A program made the translations under genes and the position numbers. Shown piece by piece: positions 35,805 to 45,077 of a DNA stretch of 64,000 bases (within the stretch, counting starts at the first letter, position 1; each line of letters opens with the position of its first letter). The stretch spans positions 11,854-75,853 of the forward strand of contig CAZVRJ010000008.1 of the NCBI GenBank assembly GCA_964629885.1, given 5' to 3'. Under the pieces are notes generated by a model. The model was not told the DNA's origin, ran no database searches, and worked only from the letters and a program-made list of their open reading frames with translations. Origin of the DNA: CAYWCV01 sp964629885 (GTDB taxonomy: Bacteria; Bacteroidota; Rhodothermia; Balneolales; CAYWCV01).

Positions 35805-35870
35805 CTTGTTCTTGTTCTCGCTCTTGTTCTTGCTCTTGCTCTTGTTCTTGTTCTCGCTCTCGCTCTCGTC
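35805..35870. repeat. CTYGYT hexamer array, 11 units, intergenic
   Basis: Eleven in-phase hexamers (CTTGTT, CTTGCT, CTCGCT, CTCGTC) lie between the divergent ferric-reductase-like gene and the peptidase gene. This is the cleanest copy of the family also found at 2863, 14223, 31969 and 32079. No gene was seen in 35758-35989. Confidence 0.85.
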
Positions 35871-35989
35871 TCGTCTTGCTAAATATTGTAAAACCCAAGC
35901 AACTGTCCTCTCGGTTTCTCATATTGTGGGCACGTGATCACCATAGCGGCTATGCACGTTGGCCGTGTCAGTCATAAAACCATCCAAAT

Positions 35990-38386
35990 ATGAAAAACAT
36001 CTACCATAGAATGGTGAGGGGGCTCGTCGTTGCCGGCTGTCTGCTCCTTGCACCAATTGTAATTAATGCCCAGGATACGGGTAATTTTGAATTGGCTGAG
36101 AGATTCTCGGCATCGAATGTAACTCAAAAAGTAGGCAGCACCAGCATCTCGGCTCAGTGGCTGAAAGATGCCGACAAATTTTGGTACCAGTGGAATGATG
36201 GTGACGGCCGCCGCTGGATGTACATCGACGTTGCAAAGAAAATCAAGCGCCCTTTGTTCAATCAGGAAGACCTAGCGGCACAGTTAAGCGAGCAGTTCAA
36301 CAAGGGAATCACAGCAACGGATCTCCCGCTCCGCAATTTTCGCTTTGATGAGGATAAGAAGCTCTTCTCATTTCATGTTGACAGTATCCAGTTCACCTAC
36401 CATGCCGACCGGATGGAGCTCATCAAGGGCGACTCCTTAAAACGCGTGCCGACTGAACCTTGGGCAAATTACTCGCCAGATAGTACATGGATCGCTTTTG
36501 CTCGCAGCCACAACTTGTTTGTGATGCGTGCCGACGACCCAGATAGCACCGAAATCCAACTCACAACTGATGGTGAGCGTTGGTTCAGCTATCAAGCCAG
36601 CCAGGGCGACACCGTGACAACCCGTCGTCTTCGTGCAAATGCACGGTGGTTCGAAGACAGCAAGAAGATGATGGTTAAGCGCCAAGATTTCCGTAAAGTC
36701 GGTGATCTTTGGGTCATCAACACACTTGGCAACAACCGCCCTACCCTAAACACCTATAAGTATGCGATGCCGGGCGAGAAGGAACACTATGTAGACCATC
36801 TTGAAATCTTTGACCCAAACACCAAGTCGAAGGTTAAAATCAAGGCCGAAAAATGGCCAGATCAATCGATTGGCGGAACCTACTTCGGCAGCGGTGGTGG
36901 TGTATTCATAACAAAGAAATCAGATTATGTTTATTTCTTGCGTCGTAACCGAACATGGGACGAAATTGATGTCTGCAAGGCAAACACAGCGACCGGCGAG
37001 GTTCAAGCTCTATGGTCTGAAACAAGCAAGCCTTACTTCAACACGCGCTATGCACAGTTGGCCATCATCAACGAGGGCCAGGAATTCCTTTGGTGGAGCG
37101 AGCGCACGGGTTGGGGACAGCTCTACCGCTACGATGCCAACGGCAATCTGAAGAATAGGATCACAAACGGCCACTTTATGGTAGGCGACATTGCCCGCAT
37201 CGACACCACCGCACAGACCATTTACTTTTCTGGTTTTGGCCGTGAGCAGGGAGCCCATCCATACTATGCAAATTATTATAAGATCAAGTTTGATGGCTCC
37301 GGCATGAAGCACCTCACCCCAGAGGATGCCAACCACACATTCAGCATGTCGCAAACGAACAAATTTTTCGTAAGCAACTACTCTCGTGTAGATCTCCCAA
37401 CAAAATCGGTCCTCCGCGATAGTGAGGGTCGAGTGATTATGGATCTCGAGGCAGTAAACATGGCCCGTCTCGACGAAATCGGATATAAACTACCCGAAGT
37501 ATTCAAGGTGAAGGCTGCCGATAACGTGACCGACGTATACGGTGTAATGTGGAAGCCGATCGATTTCGACCCGAATAAGAAGTATCCGATCATCACGTAT
37601 GTGTATCCTGGTCCACAGACCGAGCCATTCCCGATCCCATTCTCTATCGGTGGTAACGCTGGTCGATCGAAATCCCTCGCACAAGTTGGCTTCATCGTGA
37701 TCGCGATCGGGAACCGCGGTGGAAACCCGATCCGTCATAAGGCATACCATCAGTATGGCTACGACAACCTGCGAGATTACGCGCTTGCCGACAACAAGTA
37801 TGGTATTGAGCAGTTGGCTGCACGCCACAGCTTCATCGACATCAACCGTGTTGGTATTTATGGTCACTCGGGCGGTGGATTCATGAGCTCGGCAGCCATT
37901 TTGAGCTACCCTGACTTTTATAAAGTAGCGGTATCGTCGGCCGGTAACCACGACAACAACATCTACAACATCTGGTGGGGCGAAGTGCACCACGGCGTTA
38001 AGGCGACTACACGCAAGGTCAAAGAAAAAGACGAGAACGGTGTTGAGCGCGAAGTAGAGCGCACAACCTTTAGTTCGCGCATTCCGACTAACGCTCAGAT
38101 TGCACCCAACTTGAAGGGCCGCTTGTTGCTCGTACACGGCGAGGTAGACAATAACGTGCACCCTGCCAATACGTACCGTCTAGCTGAGGCTCTGATCCGT
38201 GCCGGCAAGAAGTTTGAGATGATCATCTTCCCTGGCGCCGCTCACGGCTTTACAGGTCACTACGGCGCTTATTTCGAGTACCGCATGTTCGACTACTTTG
38301 CAGAGCACCTCTTGGGTGATTATCGTCCGAATGTCGAATTCGTGATGCCGCGAACAGGCGGTGGAGCAGGCGGAAACGACGACTGA
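35990..38386 (+). CDS. Secreted S9 prolyl oligopeptidase / DPP IV-family peptidase
   Basis: This 798-residue serine peptidase has a signal peptide (cut after about residue 27, INAQ), an N-terminal beta-propeller (about 60-520) and a C-terminal alpha/beta hydrolase domain. The catalytic triad is Ser627 in GHSGGG, Asp720 in GEVDNNVHP and His752 in GAAHGF. The propeller motif SPDSTWIAFAR and the catalytic-domain VYPGPQTEPFP are DPP IV-like. A Gly-rich tail (GGGAGGNDD) ends it. It should release dipeptides or short peptides in the periplasm. It is monocistronic, with a terminator at 38422. Confidence 0.9.
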   Translation: MKNIYHRMVRGLVVAGCLLLAPIVINAQDTGNFELAERFSASNVTQKVGSTSISAQWLKDADKFWYQWNDGDGRRWMYIDVAKKIKRPLFNQEDLAAQLSEQFNKGITATDLPLRNFRFDEDKKLFSFHVDSIQFTYHADRMELIKGDSLKRVPTEPWANYSPDSTWIAFARSHNLFVMRADDPDSTEIQLTTDGERWFSYQASQGDTVTTRRLRANARWFEDSKKMMVKRQDFRKVGDLWVINTLGNNRPTLNTYKYAMPGEKEHYVDHLEIFDPNTKSKVKIKAEKWPDQSIGGTYFGSGGGVFITKKSDYVYFLRRNRTWDEIDVCKANTATGEVQALWSETSKPYFNTRYAQLAIINEGQEFLWWSERTGWGQLYRYDANGNLKNRITNGHFMVGDIARIDTTAQTIYFSGFGREQGAHPYYANYYKIKFDGSGMKHLTPEDANHTFSMSQTNKFFVSNYSRVDLPTKSVLRDSEGRVIMDLEAVNMARLDEIGYKLPEVFKVKAADNVTDVYGVMWKPIDFDPNKKYPIITYVYPGPQTEPFPIPFSIGGNAGRSKSLAQVGFIVIAIGNRGGNPIRHKAYHQYGYDNLRDYALADNKYGIEQLAARHSFIDINRVGIYGHSGGGFMSSAAILSYPDFYKVAVSSAGNHDNNIYNIWWGEVHHGVKATTRKVKEKDENGVEREVERTTFSSRIPTNAQIAPNLKGRLLLVHGEVDNNVHPANTYRLAEALIRAGKKFEMIIFPGAAHGFTGHYGAYFEYRMFDYFAEHLLGDYRPNVEFVMPRTGGGAGGNDD

Positions 38387-38421
38387 TTTATCCATGTGAT
38401 CCAAGAGATCAAGGGCATAGA

Positions 38422-38456
38422 GGGCATCAGGTTCCATACTTGATGCCCTTTTTTTT
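38422..38456 (+). terminator. Intrinsic terminator after S9 peptidase gene
   Basis: Stem GGGCATCA / TGATGCCC with an 11-nt loop, then eight T residues. Confidence 0.9.
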
Positions 38457-38486
38457 GATGCCCCTGTTAGCTTGGATGCTCCGGTT

Positions 38487-39248
38487 CTACATCGCTTGCT
38501 TCAAGCCGTCGACAATATCCTTGTAAGTGACTCCGCTCTCGATGGTCACAATCATCGGCTTGCCCAGCAGTAGCTTGTATTTGCCACCAAAATATCGATG
38601 GATTTCAGACAAGTGGTCTCGGTTGATGATGAACGCCCGATGGACCTGAACAAACTGTATGGGCAACGATTCAGTCAACTTTGTGAGCGACGTGTCGATT
38701 GGATACTCTTTCTTATCGCGGGTGACCAGATACACCAGTTTGTCTTTCGCTTCAAAGTGAGTGATATCGTCGTATCGCACAAAAAGCGTTCGATCACCCA
38801 CGGTGACCGGATACGAAACAGGCTTGGGCTGATGGCGGAGGGAGCTTGCGAGTTCTAAAAGAGCCTGCAAAGGTGCTTTCGTATCTGCGCTAGACGTGTC
38901 GGGCAATCGCTGAAGCGCGTCGGCAAGTCGTTTAGCATCTACAGGTTTCAGCAGATAATCAACGGCCTTGTGTTCAAAAGCCTTGTATGCGTAGTCGGAA
39001 TATGCCGTCGAGAAAATAATGTGTGGCACGTGGTGAATGCCGCTCAGAATGTCGAAGGCGTCACCATCGCCAAGCCGCACATCCAAGAAGACAAGGTCGG
39101 GTTGTAGCTCATCAATTTTTGACACAGATTCTGCGACACTGCCACATTCAGCGATAATGTGGATCTGGGTGTGGGCCTGAAGCTGCCGAGCAAGGCGCTC
39201 ACGTGCCAAGTGCTCATCATCGACGATCAAGGTCCGCACGGTTTTCAT
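38487..39248 (-). CDS. LytTR-family response regulator
   Basis: This 253-residue regulator has an N-terminal receiver domain (phospho-acceptor Asp56 in LVFLDVRLG, acidic pocket VDDEH, Lys in LLKPVD) and a C-terminal LytTR DNA-binding domain (about 150-253, e.g. HFEAKDKLVYLVT, FVQVHRAFIIN). It overlaps the kinase gene upstream by 4 nt (ATGA), so the two are translationally coupled and form a cognate pair. Target genes cannot be named. Confidence 0.95.
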   Translation of the reverse strand: MKTVRTLIVDDEHLARERLARQLQAHTQIHIIAECGSVAESVSKIDELQPDLVFLDVRLGDGDAFDILSGIHHVPHIIFSTAYSDYAYKAFEHKAVDYLLKPVDAKRLADALQRLPDTSSADTKAPLQALLELASSLRHQPKPVSYPVTVGDRTLFVRYDDITHFEAKDKLVYLVTRDKKEYPIDTSLTKLTESLPIQFVQVHRAFIINRDHLSEIHRYFGGKYKLLLGKPMIVTIESGVTYKDIVDGLKQAM

Positions 39249-40396
39249 TGGCGTGGAGATTTATTCTTGAGTGAAACCACGACCGCCTTATCAGGTGGGT
39301 TCTTGAAATCCAATTCATATGCATCCGGATAGCAGAGCTCAAGTGTGTCGGATACGCTCTGCAGGCCAAAGCCACCTGGGATGGGGCTAGGGAATGGACC
39401 GCCATTGTCGCTCACCGTCAGTACGAGACAACCGTGGTTAACTTTGGCATCGACGTCGACCTGCACCGCTGATCCATCGTTCGGGCGACCATGTATCACG
39501 GCATTCTCGACGATTGGTTGCATCAGGAAGCGTGGCATCTTCCATGCTGCCGCCTCTTCGCTTACCGTCAGGTGATAGTTCAACTTATCACCAAAGCGCG
39601 TTTTTTCGATGTCGAGATAGGTGCGCAGCAAGTCGATGGCCTCATGGACCAATACTGGCCCTTCGCCTTGCCTGTCGAGAAGCTCACGAAACATACGGGC
39701 CAGATCAAGGCTCATCTTTTCGGCTGCCTCAGGATTGGATGAAATCTGCGACGCCAAGGAATTTAGCGAGTTATACAGGAAATGTGGGTTCAGCCGTGCC
39801 TGGATGGCCTGGAGGCGGGCTCGGTCGGCCGAGGCTCGGAGCTGCTCCATCTCCCTGTTTCGTTCGGCCTGCTCCGTACGTGTACCCAGCTCTTGGAAAT
39901 TGCTCAGCAAACGCATGAATGCAACGACGTTTGCGATGACAAGAATAATGTACAGGTCAATATATGCGAACGCTGAAAAGATACCGGTCGCATTCCATAC
40001 TAAGTCATCACCAAGAAGTAGGTGGTTCACAATATTGCTAGCAAAAAAGCCGGCTGTGCATCCCACATTAATTGCGACGTATTCTATGAGTTGACGATAG
40101 TCAAATCTACTCACCTGCTTGTATAATGCCTGAGCAGCCCTAAGTGCCAACAAAGCAAAGACGCCAGAGGCAATAGCGGAACTTGATGTCTCATTAAATA
40201 TCTCGGACAACTCGTCGGCATCTCCGATGAATATGGCCATTACCATCGAAAAAAACAGCGTAAGGACAAGCATTCGTCCTAATTGGTTCCAGATCGACAT
40301 GGTAGAGCCGGATCGATACAGGGGCAAGGCCACGTAGATCATAAGTCCAATAAGGGCGAACCCGATGGCATAAATGAAATAAGGTAGAATTTCCAT
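39245..40396 (-). CDS. LytS-type sensor histidine kinase (His_kinase family)
   Basis: This 383-residue kinase has about five to six N-terminal membrane helices (1-165), a short coiled coil, then the His_kinase domain with phosphoacceptor His205 in RLNPHFLYNSLNSL and a HATPase domain (QPIVENAVIHG, SDNGGPFPSP, GFGLQSV). It lacks a large outer sensor, so it may sense through the membrane. It is paired with the LytTR regulator. Confidence 0.93.
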   Translation of the reverse strand: MEILPYFIYAIGFALIGLMIYVALPLYRSGSTMSIWNQLGRMLVLTLFFSMVMAIFIGDADELSEIFNETSSSAIASGVFALLALRAAQALYKQVSRFDYRQLIEYVAINVGCTAGFFASNIVNHLLLGDDLVWNATGIFSAFAYIDLYIILVIANVVAFMRLLSNFQELGTRTEQAERNREMEQLRASADRARLQAIQARLNPHFLYNSLNSLASQISSNPEAAEKMSLDLARMFRELLDRQGEGPVLVHEAIDLLRTYLDIEKTRFGDKLNYHLTVSEEAAAWKMPRFLMQPIVENAVIHGRPNDGSAVQVDVDAKVNHGCLVLTVSDNGGPFPSPIPGGFGLQSVSDTLELCYPDAYELDFKNPPDKAVVVSLKNKSPRQ

Positions 40397-40555
40397 AACA
40401 GCGAAGTTAGATTAAAGGATGGTTCGCTGCAAAGAAACGGACAACTACATGCAAAAGATTGAATTTTCCGACGAATGGCCGATTTGAGCCGACGAACTGA
40501 TCGAAATGATCACTTTGTTGCCCTCGATGCCCTCGATCACACGGATGCCCCGGTT

Positions 40556-42271
40556 CTACTGCCCTATCATCATCTTTAGCTCCTCGATGCGCATAGAGAG
40601 CTCGGAACGGTCCATGTCGCGGTACTCTTCGGGCAGCAGATCTTTGCTTGTGCATTCCATGACGGCACAAAGTGTCTGAAGTTCTACTTCCTCCGGGTAG
40701 TTTGGCGGCAAGAAATCGGCAAAGGTGTAATTAAGGACATCCAATGTAACATTGGCAAGCCCTAAGCTTGCTGCACGGAATTTCGCACGGGTCAAGGCGG
40801 CCTCCATGTCGGCGCCGCTGAAACGAACAGCCCCTTTCTTGATGAGCTCGGGTATTTCGTCGGTGTCGGTAGCCAACGATGTCTTCTTCTTCATGGCCGT
40901 GTACAGTTCAATCCGCTCCTCCTCGGTTGATGGCGGAAACAGGGCAAGGTGCTCTTCGGCTCGGCCCTGACGCTTCAAATCGACGGGCATGAGGTCGGGT
41001 CGGGCCGTCATTAGGAACCACATGATGCGTCCACGATTTTCGGTATTGCTCATGAATTGAGCTATCTGCGCGAAAACACGGCTAGAAACCCCGCTGTCGC
41101 CCGATGCATTCCTATCGCCGAGGTAAGCGTCTGCTTCGTCGATCATAACGGCCACAGGCGCCATTGCCGTGAGCAAATTCAAGATCTTCTCGAGATTTCC
41201 TTCAGTGACTCCCTGCCATTGCGACCTGAAATTCTTGAGCTTCACCATCGGCACACCAACCTCTGATGCGAAACATGTTACGATGAACGTCTTACCGGTT
41301 CCAACTGGACCGCATACAAGGTAACCCATCGGTAGCACGTCGCCACGACCTTGCTTGAGCGCATTTGCCGCCTCACGAAGGTGACGCTTAACCTTGGCAT
41401 GCCCGGCCACATAGTCGAGGTTAAAACGCGTCTGAACAAATTCGAGCAAGCCATAGGCTTCGGCTTCGATCAACTCTTTCTTATTTCTGATTAATGAGTC
41501 GAATGTAATGGGCTGCTTGTTCTCCTTGGCAGAAGCCATAACCGCCTGGAGGTTGACAAAACTCAGACCGGCGGTCTGCTGTGCCAATACTTCCATCGGC
41601 ACGGTGCAGAATGAATTGTATTCTTCCTCAGAGCCGTATGCCCGAATAAAACTTGATCGCTCCTCGATGCTGGGCAATTCCACACGTAATGCAGTCGTAT
41701 ATGGATTTTGGACCAGCTGCCTGTTCAAGTCGGACAAATTCTCGGTCAACATCACCAACGAAAAGTCAGCGTTTAAAAACATCGGATCATGGCTCCATCG
41801 CAGCAGATACACTAATGCGTTGCGGTCTTCAGCACTGGCCGAACCTCCTTCGTTTACCGGCACGATGGTCTCGGTGTAATCGATGATCACAGCAATACTT
41901 TTGCCATCCGACACCCGCATCCGAAAGTAGTTCTCCATCAGTGTGAACACACGAACAGGATCCTTCGGCATCTTTCCGGCATACTCGGTGCCCATGAGGG
42001 TGTCGAAACCGCTTACAGCCCTATTAAAATCGGTCATAGATGCTTTGTCGCGAAACTGAACGCCACTCGCTCTGTCGTAATACAACACGATGTCGCGACC
42101 ACCGAACAGCTCGTCGGACAAAAAGTTTCGCATTCGCAGGTATTCTGGTTTACCTGCTGGTGAGTACTGCACGTAGTCTCTTACGTTTCCGTGCAGAACA
42201 AATTGATTGATGGTCTTACTGAAATACTTACGGGCAAATTCACGCGCCCAGTTTGGGTAATGATCGAGCAT
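40556..42271 (-). CDS. Tandem AAA protein with inactive first and active second ATPase domain
   Basis: This 571-residue cytoplasmic protein has a second half (about 285-500) that is a classical AAA domain: Walker A GPVGTGKT at 321-328, Walker B VAVMIDEA at 373-380, sensor-1 region TARPD and arginine finger KRQGR near 434-438. The first half (about 20-230) keeps a Walker B-like IAVIIDYTE (125-134) but has no P-loop (FVLHGNVRDY in its place), so it looks like a degenerate AAA domain, as in Ycf46-like proteins. It may be co-transcribed with the CNNM gene 70 nt upstream. Substrate unknown; a remodelling or chaperone role is inference. Confidence 0.8.
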   Translation of the reverse strand: MLDHYPNWAREFARKYFSKTINQFVLHGNVRDYVQYSPAGKPEYLRMRNFLSDELFGGRDIVLYYDRASGVQFRDKASMTDFNRAVSGFDTLMGTEYAGKMPKDPVRVFTLMENYFRMRVSDGKSIAVIIDYTETIVPVNEGGSASAEDRNALVYLLRWSHDPMFLNADFSLVMLTENLSDLNRQLVQNPYTTALRVELPSIEERSSFIRAYGSEEEYNSFCTVPMEVLAQQTAGLSFVNLQAVMASAKENKQPITFDSLIRNKKELIEAEAYGLLEFVQTRFNLDYVAGHAKVKRHLREAANALKQGRGDVLPMGYLVCGPVGTGKTFIVTCFASEVGVPMVKLKNFRSQWQGVTEGNLEKILNLLTAMAPVAVMIDEADAYLGDRNASGDSGVSSRVFAQIAQFMSNTENRGRIMWFLMTARPDLMPVDLKRQGRAEEHLALFPPSTEEERIELYTAMKKKTSLATDTDEIPELIKKGAVRFSGADMEAALTRAKFRAASLGLANVTLDVLNYTFADFLPPNYPEEVELQTLCAVMECTSKDLLPEEYRDMDRSELSMRIEELKMMIGQ

Positions 42272-42341
42272 ATCGGATGTGTGACGTCAATGGATGTTTG
42301 ATCCAATTTAACGCATAGTCCGCATTAAGGTTGCATCAAAA

Positions 42342-43619
42342 TCAATCCATTTTTATGACACGAACCGTATCGATGCGGGTCGGAGTAGCCTTAGTGATAA
42401 TAAATTTGAAACGCTCAATCATGATTTCCTCATTAACCTTCGGGATTCTGCCTAAGTTGAAGGTAATGTGACCTGTCAAGGTTTCGTAATCATTGCTGTG
42501 CCGTTTAAATTTTAGCTCAGGAAACCTCTCTTCAACATCTTCGAGGTAGGCCATGCCACCAACAATCCATGTGTTGTCGTTCATCTTCTTGATGACCACA
42601 TCTTCGGTGTCGTACTCGTCCTGAATGTCGCCAACCACTTCTTCGAGAAGGTCCTCGATGGTGATAAGACCTGCAGTACCACCATATTCATCGATCACAA
42701 CGGCCATATTGTCCTTACTGCGCCTAAACTCGGCTAATAGGTCCTTAGATTTTCTAGATGATGGCACAAGCTTGATAGGACGGATGATTTCGGACAAGCT
42801 TTGTGGTCGGTCGAACAGATCGTAAGCATAAACCAAGCCAATGATATTGTCGATCGACTCATCGTAGACAGGAAGCTTAGAGAATCCGGTACTAACAAAC
42901 TTCTTAAGCACCTCAGGTATCCCAGCGGTGCGCTCAACGGCCTGAATTTCAGTACGGGTAATCATGGATTCCTTGACCCGCATGCCAGACAGTTTAAGGA
43001 CGTTAGTCAATATCTCGGTCTCCTCCTTATCAATGTCGCTATGGCCACCATCTTCTGCGATTTCGTGCAATAGTAGCTCGATATCCTGCCGGCGAAAAAG
43101 CTGCTCGACTTGATTAGTCTCAATTTTCAGTAATCTGATGATAGTGCGTGATGCTGTATCGGCAACCCATACCAACGGTTTCAAGACGATTCCCACAAAA
43201 CGGAGAACAGGTGTCATCATCGGAAACATGACATCGGCATGTACTCGAAAAAGTGCCTTTGGGAGGATCTCGCCAAAAATGAGGATCACGATGGATGCAA
43301 TGGTGGTTTGAATCACCATCACTGTGAGCTCGCTAGGAGTCGCTCCAAGTACCGCGTCGTACAGATTTGCGATAGGTACTGTCAGAAAGAGGGTCATGAA
43401 CGTCGCATAAAGCACGTTCACGATGTTGTTGCCTATCAGGGTGGTAGATAGGAACGCCTCCGGATTCTTAATGAAATACTGAATGAAGGAGGATGTCGGT
43501 CCATTTTGGCGAACTTTCAGCTCTAACTTGAGGCGATTCGCCGTAACGTATGCAATCTCCGAGCCGGAGAAAAAGCTACTCAATACGATTGTAACCAGGA
43601 TCAGAAGCCACTCATTCAT
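42342..43619 (-). CDS. CNNM/CorC (HlyC) family membrane protein with CBS pair
   Basis: This 425-residue protein has an N-terminal DUF21/CNNM membrane domain (about 1-180; SSFFSGSEIAYVTANR and LIFGEILPKALFR), a CBS pair (about 205-330; IITIEDLLEEVVGDI-type motif) and a C-terminal CorC_HlyC domain (about 345-425). Family members take part in magnesium or cobalt homeostasis and efflux. It starts 3 nt after the stop of the histidine kinase gene, so the two are co-transcribed. Confidence 0.92.
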   Translation of the reverse strand: MNEWLLILVTIVLSSFFSGSEIAYVTANRLKLELKVRQNGPTSSFIQYFIKNPEAFLSTTLIGNNIVNVLYATFMTLFLTVPIANLYDAVLGATPSELTVMVIQTTIASIVILIFGEILPKALFRVHADVMFPMMTPVLRFVGIVLKPLVWVADTASRTIIRLLKIETNQVEQLFRRQDIELLLHEIAEDGGHSDIDKEETEILTNVLKLSGMRVKESMITRTEIQAVERTAGIPEVLKKFVSTGFSKLPVYDESIDNIIGLVYAYDLFDRPQSLSEIIRPIKLVPSSRKSKDLLAEFRRSKDNMAVVIDEYGGTAGLITIEDLLEEVVGDIQDEYDTEDVVIKKMNDNTWIVGGMAYLEDVEERFPELKFKRHSNDYETLTGHITFNLGRIPKVNEEIMIERFKFIITKATPTRIDTVRVIKMD

Positions 43620-43622
43620 GGG

Positions 43623-44939
43623 TTATAGCAGCATTTCGGTGTGTGCCAAAGGCAAGCTAACGGTAAAGGTAGTACCTTTGCCATACTCGCTTTGAAAGGA
43701 GATTATACCTTCATTCACTTCGATGTATTCCTTGGCTAACATGATTCCCAATCCCATTCCCTTCTCATTGTTTGTGCCATACGTAACTGTTGCCGAACCC
43801 GAAAATAGTTTGGCAGCCTCCTCTTGCTTGATGCCAACACCATTGTCTACAATCTTAAGGATCACAAAATCGTCGTCAGAGTCAGTGAATATATCAACAG
43901 ATCCATTATTCCGCGTGAACTTTATGGCATTATTGATGAGGTTGCGAAGTGCAATGGAAACTAAGTCGGGATCGGCATACACTTTCTGATCTGTATTCTT
44001 GTGAATCGTGACAGTAATCCCTTTGTGCTGAGCAATCGGGTCGTGAACCTTGATAATTTCTTCAAGCGTAGATATCAAATTGAACGATTTGGGATGCGCC
44101 TTCATGCCCTGCATTTGCCCTTTCGACCAAGTGACCAAATTGTTGAGCATCGCTGAAGTGCTCCGCGTCTGCTCAAGTAGCTGCTTCTGCACTTCGTTCC
44201 TCTTCTCTGTGTCCAAATTCATCTTGTTTAACATTTCGAGATATGTCTGAATAGATGAAAGTGGGCTACGCAAGTCATGCGAGATAATCGACAAGAGTTT
44301 GGACTTGTCCTGATTCAGTCGCTCCAGTTCCTGATTCTGCTTATCGATCTCTATAGCTCTTGCCAATGCAATTTCCTTCTCCTTGTCGAGATTCTGCCTC
44401 AGGTAAAAAGTGATGAAATAGATGAATACAATACTGACGAGGTAGCTTGTAATCAGGTCAAAATACCTCGAAATAGGATTATCGTAAGAATTTGGAATCA
44501 CGTTTGGCATCACGAACTCAAACGTCAATAGAAATGACGGAACAGCAAGGTGCATCCAAACCCATACCCACTGATACTTTTCCGTAGAGGTAGCAATCAG
44601 AAGCTGAAAGGTCAAGAAGAACAGAAATACCGTCGGGCCAATAGATCCTGAGTTTGCAAAGAAGTTGAAGGTCATCAAGCCGTAACTTCCGAGTGCATAA
44701 ACAAGAATTGCAGCAGTGTGCTTCCGATAAACTCGGGACAAGGTATGGACCCCAACTAAACCGACTAGGGCCAGTAAAAGGGTCCGCACCACCAATTCTA
44801 GCCCAATCACCGAATTAATTGGCAGAATAGCCAACAAAAGGACGATTGAAATACCTAAAATCGCATGAAGCCCACGTGTTTCAAGTGTGAATTCATCACT
44901 ACTACCAACCCACCATTCCCAAAATTTGGCTAAACGCAT
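43623..44939 (-). CDS. Sensor histidine kinase with multi-helix membrane sensor
   Basis: This 438-residue kinase has about six membrane helices (25-182), a coiled coil with KEKEIALARAIEIDKQ, HisKA with His221 in IISHDLRSPL, and a HATPase domain (LRNLINNAIKFTR, VDNGVGIK, EKGMGLGIMLA). No response regulator is adjacent. It is the first gene of a kinase-CNNM unit, possibly reading on into the AAA gene. Upstream is a divergent region with a 14-bp palindrome. Confidence 0.92.
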   Translation of the reverse strand: MRLAKFWEWWVGSSDEFTLETRGLHAILGISIVLLLAILPINSVIGLELVVRTLLLALVGLVGVHTLSRVYRKHTAAILVYALGSYGLMTFNFFANSGSIGPTVFLFFLTFQLLIATSTEKYQWVWVWMHLAVPSFLLTFEFVMPNVIPNSYDNPISRYFDLITSYLVSIVFIYFITFYLRQNLDKEKEIALARAIEIDKQNQELERLNQDKSKLLSIISHDLRSPLSSIQTYLEMLNKMNLDTEKRNEVQKQLLEQTRSTSAMLNNLVTWSKGQMQGMKAHPKSFNLISTLEEIIKVHDPIAQHKGITVTIHKNTDQKVYADPDLVSIALRNLINNAIKFTRNNGSVDIFTDSDDDFVILKIVDNGVGIKQEEAAKLFSGSATVTYGTNNEKGMGLGIMLAKEYIEVNEGIISFQSEYGKGTTFTVSLPLAHTEMLL

Positions 44940-45003
44940 CGGATCACGTTGACATCTGATTTTTCATTCAATATATCATATAAAATACGGAAATTGCATC
45001 GTA

Positions 45004-45017
45004 ACACTTTAAAGTGT
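45004..45017. promoter_or_regulatory. 14-bp perfect palindrome ACACTTTAAAGTGT
   Basis: It lies between the divergent histidine kinase gene (start 44939) and the cyclase-family gene (start 45078). It has the size and symmetry of a dimeric regulator operator. No matching regulator is seen nearby. Confidence 0.5.
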
Positions 45018-45077
45018 AGTATCAGGTCTGACAATTTATCGTCCATTATAACGCCAAAAAACACATTTGAGGCAAAG

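Noticed and set aside
44949..45077. Longer start for the cyclase-family gene
   Set aside because: It would hide the lipoprotein signal and translate through the palindrome and promoter area.
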